From NCBI GenBank assembly GCA_005880175.1, contig VBJR01000227.1:18187-31401 (forward strand): a stretch of 13,215 nt of DNA, read 5' to 3'. Every line of letters starts with the position of its first letter. The stretch's first letter is position 1. Below, in pieces: positions 1 to 7,160 of this stretch. The notes beneath the pieces were generated by a model that did not search any database, had not been told where the DNA came from, and saw nothing but the letters and a program-made list of their open reading frames with translations. The position numbers and the translations under genes were made by a program. This DNA is from Chloroflexota bacterium. GTDB lineage: Bacteria > Chloroflexota > Dormibacteria > Dormibacterales > Dormibacteraceae.

Positions 1-25
1 TTCAATTCGGGTCGTGGCGTGCCGC

Positions 26-697
26 TCACGTCGTCGCCCGGGGCCGTTCGAGCCAGGCGATGGCGCCCGCCAGGGCCGCTCCGCCGAGGAGCAGGCCGCC
101 GCCGACGTCCGATTGCCAGTGCACGCCAAGGTAAACACGATCGAGAGCCATTAATCCAACCACGATGGCCGCCGTCGGCGCCGCCAGCGTCCGCGCCCAA
201 CCAGGCGCAGCCAGCCGACGGACGACGAACGCCCCTAAACCATAGACCAAGAGGGTGCGCATCATGTGCCCGGACGGGTAGCTCCCATTCAATGTCAGCG
301 TTCCGCCGTGCAACATCGTTACGAGGGTTGGCCCGTCGGGATGCTCGAACGCGAGCGGCGCCGGGTGGGTCAGCGTCCACTTGTACAGCAATTCGAGGCC
401 CCAGGCCAGGGGAAGCGCCAGCAGCGCGGCCGACTCGACCCGGTATCCCTGCCGCCACAGCACCACCAGCAGGCCGATCGCGAGCAACGTCGTGACCTCG
501 GGCCCGCCGGCGACCGCGATCGCCTGGGCCACCGGCTGCAGCGCCGGCACCCAGGCCACGCGCATCGCGCGCGCCACGTCCACGTCCAGCGGCGCCAGCA
601 TGCCGCCCGCCACGACCTGGGTGTAGGCGACGAACGCCAGGCCGAGCACGCCCAGGGCGGCCAGCGGCCGCGCGACGGGAGCGTTCAGCGCTGGCAC
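26..697 (-). CDS. PAP2-family membrane phosphatase
   Basis: This is a 223-residue integral membrane protein of the PAP2 (type 2 phosphatidic acid phosphatase) superfamily, which removes phosphate from lipid phosphates or diphosphates at the membrane. Visible motifs are PSGHMMR (C2, with the catalytic His) and RVYLGVHWQSD (C3, with the nucleophilic His and its Asp). The C1 region reads KWTLTHPAP where the family normally has K-x6-RP, so the phosphate-binding Arg is replaced by Ala. Several hydrophobic segments fit the usual five to six helices. The start is taken as GTG at 697, which overlaps the mutM stop by 13 bp and keeps the first membrane helix. The next in-frame ATG (601) would delete that helix. 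There is no clear Shine-Dalgarno, so translational coupling to mutM is likely. The open frame continues upstream through mutM, but that part is a shadow. The substrate cannot be inferred. Confidence 0.85.
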   Translation of the reverse strand: MPALNAPVARPLAALGVLGLAFVAYTQVVAGGMLAPLDVDVARAMRVAWVPALQPVAQAIAVAGGPEVTTLLAIGLLVVLWRQGYRVESAALLALPLAWGLELLYKWTLTHPAPLAFEHPDGPTLVTMLHGGTLTLNGSYPSGHMMRTLLVYGLGAFVVRRLAAPGWARTLAAPTAAIVVGLMALDRVYLGVHWQSDVGGGLLLGGAALAGAIAWLERPRATT

Positions 698-1521
698 CGC
701 CGGCAGAACACGGTGGTGCGGCCGGCGAGACGGACGGTCGCGAGCGGCCGGCCGCAGCGGAGGCACGGCTCCCCGCCCCGGCCGTACACCTGCAGCAGCG
801 CCTGCTCGCCGCCCATCTCGCCCCAGGCGTCGCGGTAGGAGTCCACGGAGCTGCCCCGGTTGACGATCGCCTCGGCCAGCAGCGCGGCGAGCGCGTCGTG
901 GAGGCGGCCGACCGCCTGGCGGCTCAGGGTGCTCGCGGACCGGTCCGGCCGCACCCGCGCCCGGAAGCAGGACTCGTCCGCGTAGATGTTGCCGACGCCC
1001 GCCACGACCATCTGGTCGAGCAGCAGCGCCTTCAGGGGCGCCCGGCGCACGCGCAGGCGGCGGTAGAGATCCGCTGCGGTGAACGCGGGGTCGAGCGGCT
1101 CGGGGCCCAGGCGGGGCATCTTCCGGGCAGCCACCAGCTCCGACTCGGTGCCCAGCAGCAGGCGGCCGAAGCGGCGCGGGTCGCGGTAGCGGAGCTGGCA
1201 GCCGTCGTCGAGCGGCAGGACGGCGTGCAGGTGGTCCGGCTCCGGCGTCTGCGGGGACACGTACCGCCACTGCCCGGTCATCCCGAGGTGGACGACCAGG
1301 AGGAACGGCTCTCCGGGCGGGCCGTCGAGCTGGTGGAGGAGGTACTTGCCCCGGCGCGTGATCGCGTCGATGCGGCGCCCGGCCAGCAGCGCAGCGAAGC
1401 GCTCTGGCTCGGGGTGGCGGACGATGGTGGGGAAGCGCAGGTCGCAGGACAGGATCGTCCTGCCGACCAGGTGCGGCCGCAGGTCCGCGACGACGGTCTC
1501 GACCTCGGGGAGCTCAGGCAA
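685..1521 (-). CDS. mutM: Formamidopyrimidine-DNA glycosylase (Fpg/MutM)
   Basis: Bifunctional DNA glycosylase/AP lyase that excises oxidised purines such as 8-oxoguanine and formamidopyrimidines. At 278 residues it is the normal family length. The N-terminus MPELPEVET provides the catalytic proline (after Met removal) and glutamate; Lys59 in RRGKYLL is the conserved lysine. The helix-two-turn-helix region reads VVAGVGNIYADE. The C-terminal zinc finger has Cys253, Cys256, Cys273 and Cys276, with Arg268 in the AGRTTVFC hairpin that contacts the lesion. The start codon is TTG, fixed by the invariant MPELPE end. No ribosome site is seen, and the polA TAA lies only 12 bp upstream, so expression from the polA transcript is probable. 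It overlaps the PAP2 gene downstream. polA-mutM adjacency is well known in other bacteria and supports a joint repair function. Confidence 0.97.
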   Translation of the reverse strand: MPELPEVETVVADLRPHLVGRTILSCDLRFPTIVRHPEPERFAALLAGRRIDAITRRGKYLLHQLDGPPGEPFLLVVHLGMTGQWRYVSPQTPEPDHLHAVLPLDDGCQLRYRDPRRFGRLLLGTESELVAARKMPRLGPEPLDPAFTAADLYRRLRVRRAPLKALLLDQMVVAGVGNIYADESCFRARVRPDRSASTLSRQAVGRLHDALAALLAEAIVNRGSSVDSYRDAWGEMGGEQALLQVYGRGGEPCLRCGRPLATVRLAGRTTVFCRRCQR

Positions 1522-1533
1522 GGCGGGCAGGGG

Positions 1534-4227
1534 TTACGCGACGACCGTGGCCAGCTTGCGCATGTCCGCCCAGTTGGGGCCGCCCTTGGCCTCCACCTCC
1601 AGGCCGGTCAGGAGGTCGTACGCCTCCGTCATGACCCGGGGCACCATCTCGGCGAACATGTCGACCTCGGCCGCCGGCACCTCGAACACCAGCTCGTCGT
1701 GGACCTGCAGGAGCATGCGGCCGTTCAGCGTCCTCGCGTCCAGCTCGCGCTGGAGCCGCACCATCGCGATCTTGATGATGTCCGCGGCCAGCGACTGGAT
1801 CGGGAAGTTGATCGCCATCCGCTCGGCCGCCTGGCGCAGGCTGTAGTTCGGCGAGCGGAGGTCCGGGATGGCCCGGCGCCGGCCCGTGGCGCTCACCACG
1901 AAGCCCTTCTCGCGCGCGTCGGCCCGGAGCGCGTCCAGCCACTCCTTCAGCCGCTCGTACGTGCTCCAGTACTCGCGGAGGAACGCGCGCGCCTCGTCGC
2001 CCGGGATGCTGAGCTGCTGGGACAGGCCGTACTCGCCCTGCCCGTAGATCGAGCCGAAGTTCGCCACCTTGGCCAGCCGGCGCTGGTTCGGGTCCACCTC
2101 CTCCAGCGGCACCTTGAACACCCGGGCCGCCGTGGCGGCGTGGATGTCGTGACCGGCCGCGAACGCGGCCAGCATCTGCGGGTCCTCGCTCAGGTGGGCG
2201 GCCACGCGCAGCTCGATCTGCGAGTAGTCGGCCGCGAACAGCGTGTGGTCGGGCCGGTCGGCCCGGAACGCCCGCCGGATGCGCTGGCCCAGCTCCGTCC
2301 GGACCGGGATGTTCATGAGGTTCGGGTTGGACGAGCTGAGGCGGCCGGTCGCCGTGGAGGCCTGGCCGAACGACGTGTGCACCCGGCCGGTGGCGGGGTC
2401 GACCAGGCCCGGCAGCGCGTCCACGTACGTCGATTTCAGCTTGCTGAGCTGGCGGTGCTCGAGGACCAGGCCGACGACGGGGTGCTTCTCGCGCAGGCCC
2501 TCCAGCGTGTCGGCGTCGGTCGAGTAGCCGGTCTTCGTGCGCTTGCCGACCGGCAGCCGGAGGTCCTCGAACAGCAGCTTGGCCAGCTGCTGGGGCGCGT
2601 TCAGGTTGAACTGGTACCCGGCCACCTCGGCGACCTCGGCCTCCAGCGCCGTGAGCTGCTCCTGGAGCTCCTCCTGCATCTCGCGCAGGTACGGCCCGTC
2701 GATCGCGACGCCCTCGGACTCCATCCCGGCCAGCACCGCCGCCAGGGGCATCTCGACCTCGTGGAAGAGGTAGTCCACCTGGAGGTTCCGCATCTCGGCC
2801 TCCAGCCTCGGCCGCAGGTGGAGCACGGCCTGCGCGCGGCCGCCGATGAACTCCGCGCAGTCGCCGGGCGCGCAGTCGGCCGCCGGTCGCGAGTTGCGGC
2901 CCGTGCCCAGGAGCCGGTCCACGGGCATGAGCTGCATGCCCAGGAACTCGCGGGCCAGGTCCTCCAGCCGGGGGTCGCGCGCGCCCGCGCCCAGGAGGTA
3001 CGCCGCCAGGTGGGTGCTGAACCGCCAGTCGTGGTCGCCCGGCGCGATCGCGTCCAGCGCGAGCTGCATCTCCTTCACGTCGTGGGCGAGCAGGGGCCGG
3101 CCGGACAGGTCGCCGGCGATCCGGCCGGCCAGCGCGGCCGGCACGTACCAGGCCCGGTCGCCGATCGCCACGGCCAGGCCGACGTGGTTGCCGCTGCGCG
3201 GCTGGCCGTCCCACAGGCCGAACAGCGCCACCTCGTCCGCCTCCCGGATCGCCTCCCGCAGGTGCCCGACGTGCTCCTCGTCCACCATCGCGACGGCGCC
3301 GCTCAGCTCGACGGGCTCGAGCGCCAGCGTCGGCTGCAGGGGGACGGCGTCCGGCACCGGCAGGCGGGCCAGCAGCTGCCGGAACTCCAGCTCGTCGAAC
3401 ACGGTCTGGGCCCGGTTGGCGTCGTAGCGGAGCCAGCGCGCGGCGTCCAGGTCGAGCTCGATCGGCACGTCGGTCCGGATCGTCACCATCCGCTTGCCCA
3501 GGCGCACCTGGTCGGCGTTGGCGGCGAGCGCGGTCTTGACCCGGCCCTCCTTGAGCTGGTCGAAGCCGTCCAGCAGGGCCTCGACCGTGCCGAACTGCTG
3601 GACGAGCTGGGCCGCCGTCTTGTCCCCCACCCCCGGCACCCCGGGGATGTTGTCGGACGTGTCGCCCCGCAGGGCCTTGTACTCGATCAGCTGGATCGGC
3701 TCGAAGCCGTAGCGCTGCCGGACCTGGTCGGGCCCGTACACCATCGTGTCGGTGATGCCGCGCCGGGGCACCAGCGCCTCGATGGTGTCGCTCACGAGCT
3801 GGAGGCAGTCGAGGTCGCCGCTCACGATCGTGACGGCCGCGCCCAGCGCCTCCGCCTTGCGCGCCAGCGTGCCGATCACGTCGTCCGCCTCGAACCCCTC
3901 GACGCCCACCATCGGGATCGAGAGGGACTCGAGGACCCGGCGGACCAGGTCGAACTGCGGGCGCAGGTCGTCGGGCATCGGCCGGCGGCCCTGCTTGTAC
4001 TCGGCGTACTCCTGGCTCCGGAACGTCGGCTTGCCCATGTCGAAGGCCGCGATCGCGTACTCCGGCCGGTTGGCCAGGACGATGGCCATCATCGAGGTGA
4101 ACCCGTACGCGGCGTTCGTCACGACGCCGCCGGACGTGCTCATCGGCGGCAGCGCGAAGAACGCCCGGTAGACGAGGCTGTGCGCGTCCACGAGGATCAG
4201 CCGCCCGCGTCGGGAGCCCTTGGCCAT
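1534..4227 (-). CDS. polA: DNA polymerase I
   Basis: DNA polymerase I, 897 residues from the ATG at 4227, acting in gap filling, Okazaki fragment processing and repair. The N-terminal 5' nuclease keeps its metal-binding signatures (GFEADDVIGT, GDLDCLQL, GDTSDNIPGVPGVGDKTA). The polymerase domain has motif A DYSQIELR at about 667-674, the O helix with Arg716, Lys720, Phe724 and Tyr728, and motif C VHDE at 842-845. The central 3'-5' exonuclease domain is present but none of the three metal-binding exo motifs can be found (for example ALFGLWDG replaces the D-x-E motif), so proofreading is probably absent, as in Taq-type enzymes. The open frame extends to a GTG at 4272, which would add 15 charged residues without similarity to PolA N-termini, so the ATG before KGSRRGRLILVDAHS is preferred. 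First gene of the polA-mutM-PAP2 cluster. Confidence 0.97.
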   Translation of the reverse strand: MAKGSRRGRLILVDAHSLVYRAFFALPPMSTSGGVVTNAAYGFTSMMAIVLANRPEYAIAAFDMGKPTFRSQEYAEYKQGRRPMPDDLRPQFDLVRRVLESLSIPMVGVEGFEADDVIGTLARKAEALGAAVTIVSGDLDCLQLVSDTIEALVPRRGITDTMVYGPDQVRQRYGFEPIQLIEYKALRGDTSDNIPGVPGVGDKTAAQLVQQFGTVEALLDGFDQLKEGRVKTALAANADQVRLGKRMVTIRTDVPIELDLDAARWLRYDANRAQTVFDELEFRQLLARLPVPDAVPLQPTLALEPVELSGAVAMVDEEHVGHLREAIREADEVALFGLWDGQPRSGNHVGLAVAIGDRAWYVPAALAGRIAGDLSGRPLLAHDVKEMQLALDAIAPGDHDWRFSTHLAAYLLGAGARDPRLEDLAREFLGMQLMPVDRLLGTGRNSRPAADCAPGDCAEFIGGRAQAVLHLRPRLEAEMRNLQVDYLFHEVEMPLAAVLAGMESEGVAIDGPYLREMQEELQEQLTALEAEVAEVAGYQFNLNAPQQLAKLLFEDLRLPVGKRTKTGYSTDADTLEGLREKHPVVGLVLEHRQLSKLKSTYVDALPGLVDPATGRVHTSFGQASTATGRLSSSNPNLMNIPVRTELGQRIRRAFRADRPDHTLFAADYSQIELRVAAHLSEDPQMLAAFAAGHDIHAATAARVFKVPLEEVDPNQRRLAKVANFGSIYGQGEYGLSQQLSIPGDEARAFLREYWSTYERLKEWLDALRADAREKGFVVSATGRRRAIPDLRSPNYSLRQAAERMAINFPIQSLAADIIKIAMVRLQRELDARTLNGRMLLQVHDELVFEVPAAEVDMFAEMVPRVMTEAYDLLTGLEVEAKGGPNWADMRKLATVVA

Positions 4228-4303
4228 CCGGTCATTGTCCGTCAGGGCGGTCGCCGATTTCCGGCGGCCCACACCCCGGGGCTCCGCGCCGCGCAGGCGA
4301 GGT

Positions 4304-4310
4304 TAGACTA
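4304..4310. promoter_or_regulatory. Putative divergent -10 elements for polA and the BFN gene
   Basis: The 120-bp gap between the divergent polA and BFN genes contains TAGACTA. Read on the plus strand it gives TAGACT (4304-4309); on the minus strand it gives TAGTCT (4310-4305). Both fit TAnnnT, so one near-palindromic site could serve both directions. TAGTCT is also the -10-like hexamer upstream of the DksA-like gene. No convincing -35 box was found on either side. This is inference from sequence only. Confidence 0.4.
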
Positions 4311-4316
4311 GGTCGC

Positions 4317-4322
4317 AAGGAG
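4317..4322 (+). promoter_or_regulatory. Shine-Dalgarno AAGGAG upstream of the BFN gene, badly spaced
   Basis: AAGGAG is a strong anti-16S match, but it sits 25 nt before the GTG start of the BFN gene. Seven nucleotides after it is an in-frame ACG (4330). Two nucleotides after it begins a six-codon frame GTG AGA CGG ACG ATC TGA (4325-4342), whose stop overlaps an in-frame CTG (4339). Either a non-standard start or a short leader peptide would explain the layout. Confidence 0.5.
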
Positions 4323-4347
4323 CAGTGAGACGGACGATCTGATCGAG

Positions 4348-4875
4348 GTGAACGTCGACAGCATCCGGGTGCATCTGCCGACCGGGCAGCACGTGGTGAT
4401 CCTGAAGGAGAAGGAGAACCAGCGCTATCTCCCGATCTGGATCGGGCCGTTCGAGGCGAACTCGATCGCCATGAAGATCCAGGGCATGGCACCGGAGCGT
4501 CCGATCACGCACGACCTCATGACCACCACGTTCGGCGAGCTCGGCATCGCCGTCAGCCGGATCGTGGTCACCTCGCTGACCGAGGAGGTCTTCTTCGCGC
4601 GGCTGCACCTGCAGCAGAACGGGCGCGAGATCGACGTGGACTCCCGGCCCAGCGACGCCATCGCGCTCGCCGTCCGCTTCGAGTGCCCGATCTTCGTGGC
4701 CTCCGAGGTGCTGGAGCGCGCCGGCGTCATCCCGGAGAAGGACGAGGAGGAGACGCCGTCGGACAAGCTCGACGAGGACCGGCTGGCCGTGTTCCGCGAC
4801 CTGGTCAACAGCCTCAACCTGCCCGACCTGCCGGACGAGCCGGGCGGCCGGGGCAGGGGTACCTCGCCCAGCTAG
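4348..4875 (+). CDS. Bifunctional nuclease (BFN/DUF151) domain protein
   Basis: Protein of about 175 residues with a BFN domain (PF02577 type): VILKEKENQRYLPIWIGPFE, then ITHDLMTTTFGELG, then DSRPSDAIALAVRF, the usual conserved blocks in order. The C-terminal 40 residues are acidic and then Gly/Arg rich. Relatives are described as DNase/RNase-type proteins in plants and some bacteria; in most bacteria the role is unproven. GTG at 4348 is the only standard start in frame after the TAG at 4309. However, the only good ribosome site, AAGGAG (4317-4322), is 25 nt away from it, and homologs usually begin two or three residues earlier (IEV). CTG 4339 or ACG 4330 (7 nt after AAGGAG) are therefore possible real starts. 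It is followed 49 bp later by the degV-like gene on the same strand. Confidence 0.88.
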   Translation: MNVDSIRVHLPTGQHVVILKEKENQRYLPIWIGPFEANSIAMKIQGMAPERPITHDLMTTTFGELGIAVSRIVVTSLTEEVFFARLHLQQNGREIDVDSRPSDAIALAVRFECPIFVASEVLERAGVIPEKDEEETPSDKLDEDRLAVFRDLVNSLNLPDLPDEPGGRGRGTSPS

Positions 4876-4903
4876 GTCCCGGGCCCGGGCCCGCGGGGGC
4901 CTC

Positions 4904-4914
4904 TACGCTATCGT
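4904..4914 (+). promoter_or_regulatory. Putative -10 region of the DegV-family gene
   Basis: In the 49-bp gap between the BFN and DegV genes, the GC-rich run CCCGGGCCCGGGCCCG (4879-4894) is followed by TACGCT (4904-4909), overlapping TATCGT (4909-4914). Both resemble TAnnnT -10 hexamers. A start point about 7 nt downstream would leave a leader of roughly 3 to 9 nt before the ATG at 4925. This agrees with the absence of a Shine-Dalgarno there. No -35 was recognised. Confidence 0.35.
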
Positions 4915-4924
4915 TGATCCGCTC

Positions 4925-5812
4925 ATGAGCCAGAAGCGGGTCGCCGTCGTCACCGACTCGACCGCCGACCTCGCCCCCGACCTCGTGGAGGAGCGGGGCA
5001 TCACGGTCGTGCCGCTCACGGTCATCCTCGACGGCCGGGACTACCTGGACGGCGTGGACATCACCGCGGACGAGTTCTACGTCCGCCTCGCCGCCTCGGG
5101 GGCCGCCGCCACGACGTCGCAGCCGTCGCCGGGCCGGTTCGCCGAGGTGTACCGGCGGCTGCTCACGGAGCACGACGAGGTGATCTCCCTGCACATCTCG
5201 TCGCAGCTCAGCGGCACGTACGAGGCGGCCACCCAGGGCGCGGCGCTGGTGGACGGGCCGCGCATCCGGGTCGTGGACACCGGGATGGTCTCGATGCCGC
5301 TGGCCCTGCTGACGCTGGCCGCCAGCGCGATGGCGGCGGACGGCGCGGCGGCGGAGGCGATCGCGGAGCGCGTGCGCTCGATCAAGGAGCGCATGCGGGT
5401 GTACTTCATGGTGGCCACGCTCGAGTACCTGCGCCGGGGCGGCCGGATCGGGCGGGCCAGCGCCCTGGTCGGCTCGGTGCTCCAGGTCAAGCCGGTCCTC
5501 ACGATCGCGGAGGGCCAGGTGGCGCCGCTGGAGCGGGTCCGGACCCAGGAGCGGGCGCTGACGCGGGTCATCGAGCTGGCCAGCGCCGTCGAGGGCCCGG
5601 TGTGCGCCCTGGTCGGCCACGCGACGGCGGCCGAGGCGGCGGACCGGATCGCCCGGGCGCTGGAGCCGCACGCGGAGTCGCTGATCGTGGCCCCGCTGGG
5701 CCCGGTGGTGGGCGCCCACGCCGGCCCGGGCACGGTGGGCGTCGGCTGCTACCCGGCGGAACTGTTCCCGCTGGGCCTGAAGCGCCTGAGCTCGCTGACG
5801 GCCAACGGCTGA
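4925..5812 (+). CDS. DegV family protein (fatty-acid binding)
   Basis: A 295-residue DegV-family protein, a family of soluble two-domain proteins that bind long-chain fatty acids in a buried pocket. Some members (FakB) present fatty acids to the kinase FakA for phosphorylation. Conserved blocks are VVTDSTADL (8-16), TTSQPSPGRF (63-72), ISSQLSGTY (91-99) and EYLRRGGRIGRA (about 168-179), with the GPVVGAHAGPGTVGVG block near the C-terminus. Length is normal and no signal peptide is seen. The start is the only sensible ATG; it has no Shine-Dalgarno but a -10-like element lies 10 to 20 bp upstream, suggesting near-leaderless expression. No fakA-like gene is in the window, so a role in fatty-acid incorporation remains inference. 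It converges on the condensation pseudogene with a 12-bp gap. Confidence 0.93.
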   Translation: MSQKRVAVVTDSTADLAPDLVEERGITVVPLTVILDGRDYLDGVDITADEFYVRLAASGAAATTSQPSPGRFAEVYRRLLTEHDEVISLHISSQLSGTYEAATQGAALVDGPRIRVVDTGMVSMPLALLTLAASAMAADGAAAEAIAERVRSIKERMRVYFMVATLEYLRRGGRIGRASALVGSVLQVKPVLTIAEGQVAPLERVRTQERALTRVIELASAVEGPVCALVGHATAAEAADRIARALEPHAESLIVAPLGPVVGAHAGPGTVGVGCYPAELFPLGLKRLSSLTANG

Positions 5813-5824
5813 CCCGCCTGGGGT

Positions 5825-7050
5825 TCAGCGGCCGAGGGGCACCTCCACGTCCGCGACCGCGTCGCGCAGCACGGCCGTGTAGCGCGCCGCCAGGCCCGCG
5901 GCCGCCTCCCGGTCCATCGCCCCCGGGGCGTAGACCAGGTTCCCCCCCACCGACCCCGGGCCGTCCACCAGCTCCAGGTGCAGCGCGTTCCGCGCGGTGC
6001 CCGTCGCGATCGTCCACTCGACCTCGGTGTCGACGCCGCGGAACCCCGGGTCGCCGGACCGCCGCCGGTAGCTCAGCGACACCGGGGCCGCGGCCACTCG
6101 CGGCCCGAGCGCCGGCACCGCGCTGGCCAGCGGGACCTCGCGGACCGCGTGGGCCGCGCGCAGCTCCGCCCGGACCCCCGCCACCAGCTCCGCGAACGCG
6201 GTGCCCGCCGGGCGGCACAGGCCCACCGGCAGCTCGTTCGTGAACGGACCGATGCACTCGCGCGTGACGGCCGTCCGGGTGCTCAGGCCGGCCGCGACGA
6301 CCGCCCCGGCGTTCCCGCACCGGTGGAGCAGCGACTGCAGGCCGGCGAGCAGCAGCTCGAAGCGCGTCGCCCCGAGGTCCCGGGCCGCCAGGTCGAGCGC
6401 GTCGTCCAGCTCGGCGTCCAGGGCCACCCCGACGCAGCCCCCGGCCTCGGCCCCGATCACGGGCCGGAGCAGGCCCGGCAGGACCACGGGCTCCGGCTCG
6501 CGCCAGCGCTCGGTCCACAGCTCCGCGGCGGCCGCCCGCGCGGCCGCCGCCCGTTCCCGCTCGTCCGCGACCTGGTCGCGGAACGCCGGCAGCGGCGGCA
6601 GGCTGCCCGGCGAGCCGTCCGAGAACGCGCCGTACAGGCACGTCAGGTCGCGGACGAGCACCTCCTGGGACGCGCCGTCGAACACGAGGCGGTGCGCGAC
6701 CACCACGAGCACGTGCCGCCCCGGGGTCACCCGGCAGAGCGTGAACCGGGCCAGCGGCCCGCGGCTCACGTCGAAGGGCCGCATCGTCTCGCGCCGGACC
6801 AGGTCCGCGAGCTGGGGCCCGACCCGGTGGGCCGGCGCGGTGGACAGGTCCACGTGCGCGACGTGCGGGCGGACCATCGCCGCGCCCAGCCAGGGCACGC
6901 CCCCGTGCTCGTGGAACGCGGCGCCGAGGACGGCGTGGCGCGCGACCACCGCCTCGCCAGCGGCACGTGATACGCGGAACGAGCGGCGCACAGACGCTCG
7001 GTGCGCCAGATCCCCTGCTGCACGAGCGAGGCGGGATCCCTGCGTCTCAT
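5825..7050 (-). pseudogene. Frameshifted stand-alone NRPS-type condensation domain
   Basis: Two minus-strand frames together spell one condensation-domain protein. Frame one starts at ATG 7050 with AGGAG 8 nt upstream and reads DPASLVQQGIWRTERL then SAYHVPLA, the classic N-terminus. Frame two carries the rest from about 6958 (EAVVARHAVLGAAF) to the stop at 5825, including the GPFTNELPV block and a normal C-terminus. At the junction (about 6950-6960) roughly 15 residues normally found between PLA and VxRH are missing, and the missing length is not a multiple of three, so this looks like an internal deletion. The active-site motif HHxxxDG reads HRLVFDG, so the second, catalytic His is Arg. A GTG at 6991 could start a 388-residue product from frame two, but it lacks the N-terminus. 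No adenylation or carrier domain is nearby. Most likely a decayed acyl/peptidyl transferase gene. Confidence 0.8.
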
Positions 7051-7075
7051 CGGCTCAGCTCCTGGTCCCGTTGCG

Positions 7076-7089
7076 TGAGAGCGCTCTCA
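7076..7089. promoter_or_regulatory. LacI-type operator palindrome
   Basis: TGAGAGCGCTCTCA is a perfect 14-bp palindrome with the central GAGCGCTC core typical of LacI/GalR-family operators. It matches the well-known CebR operator form TGGGAGCGCTCCCA except for one symmetric base pair change. It begins at the last base of the putative -10 box of the condensation gene and covers the expected transcription start, 26 bp before the ATG, an ideal position for repression. No LacI-type gene or sugar transporter is present in the window. Confidence 0.65.
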
Positions 7090-7118
7090 TGATGAGGCCT
7101 CTCAAGGGTCGCTGTCAA
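7089..7118 (-). promoter_or_regulatory. Promoter of the condensation gene
   Basis: On the minus strand TTGACA (7118-7113) is a perfect -35 box, followed after 18 bp by CATCAT (7094-7089), a 4/6 match to the -10 consensus. Transcription would start within the LacI-type palindrome at about 7082, leaving a leader of about 31 nt with AGGAG placed 8 nt before the ATG at 7050. This is the best sigma70-like promoter in the window. Confidence 0.6.
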
Positions 7119-7160
7119 GCCGTTACGACGAACGCATAGTACTCGCCAGTAAGTTCTGCT

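Noticed and set aside
698..1270. Long N-terminal extension of the PAP2 frame
   Set aside because: It overlaps mutM in another frame and reads as Pro/Arg/Ala-rich shadow sequence; a GTG at 697 gives a normal-length PAP2 protein.
1534..4227. Loss of the PolA proofreading motifs as a novelty
   Set aside because: Degenerate 3'-5' exonuclease domains are common among bacterial PolA proteins such as Taq, so this is noted only in the gene entry.
898..4311. 1137-codon open frame on the plus strand, antisense to polA and mutM
   Set aside because: It is a stop-free shadow typical of very GC-rich genes; the product is low-complexity Arg/Gly/Val/Leu-rich and polA/mutM on the other strand carry all family motifs.
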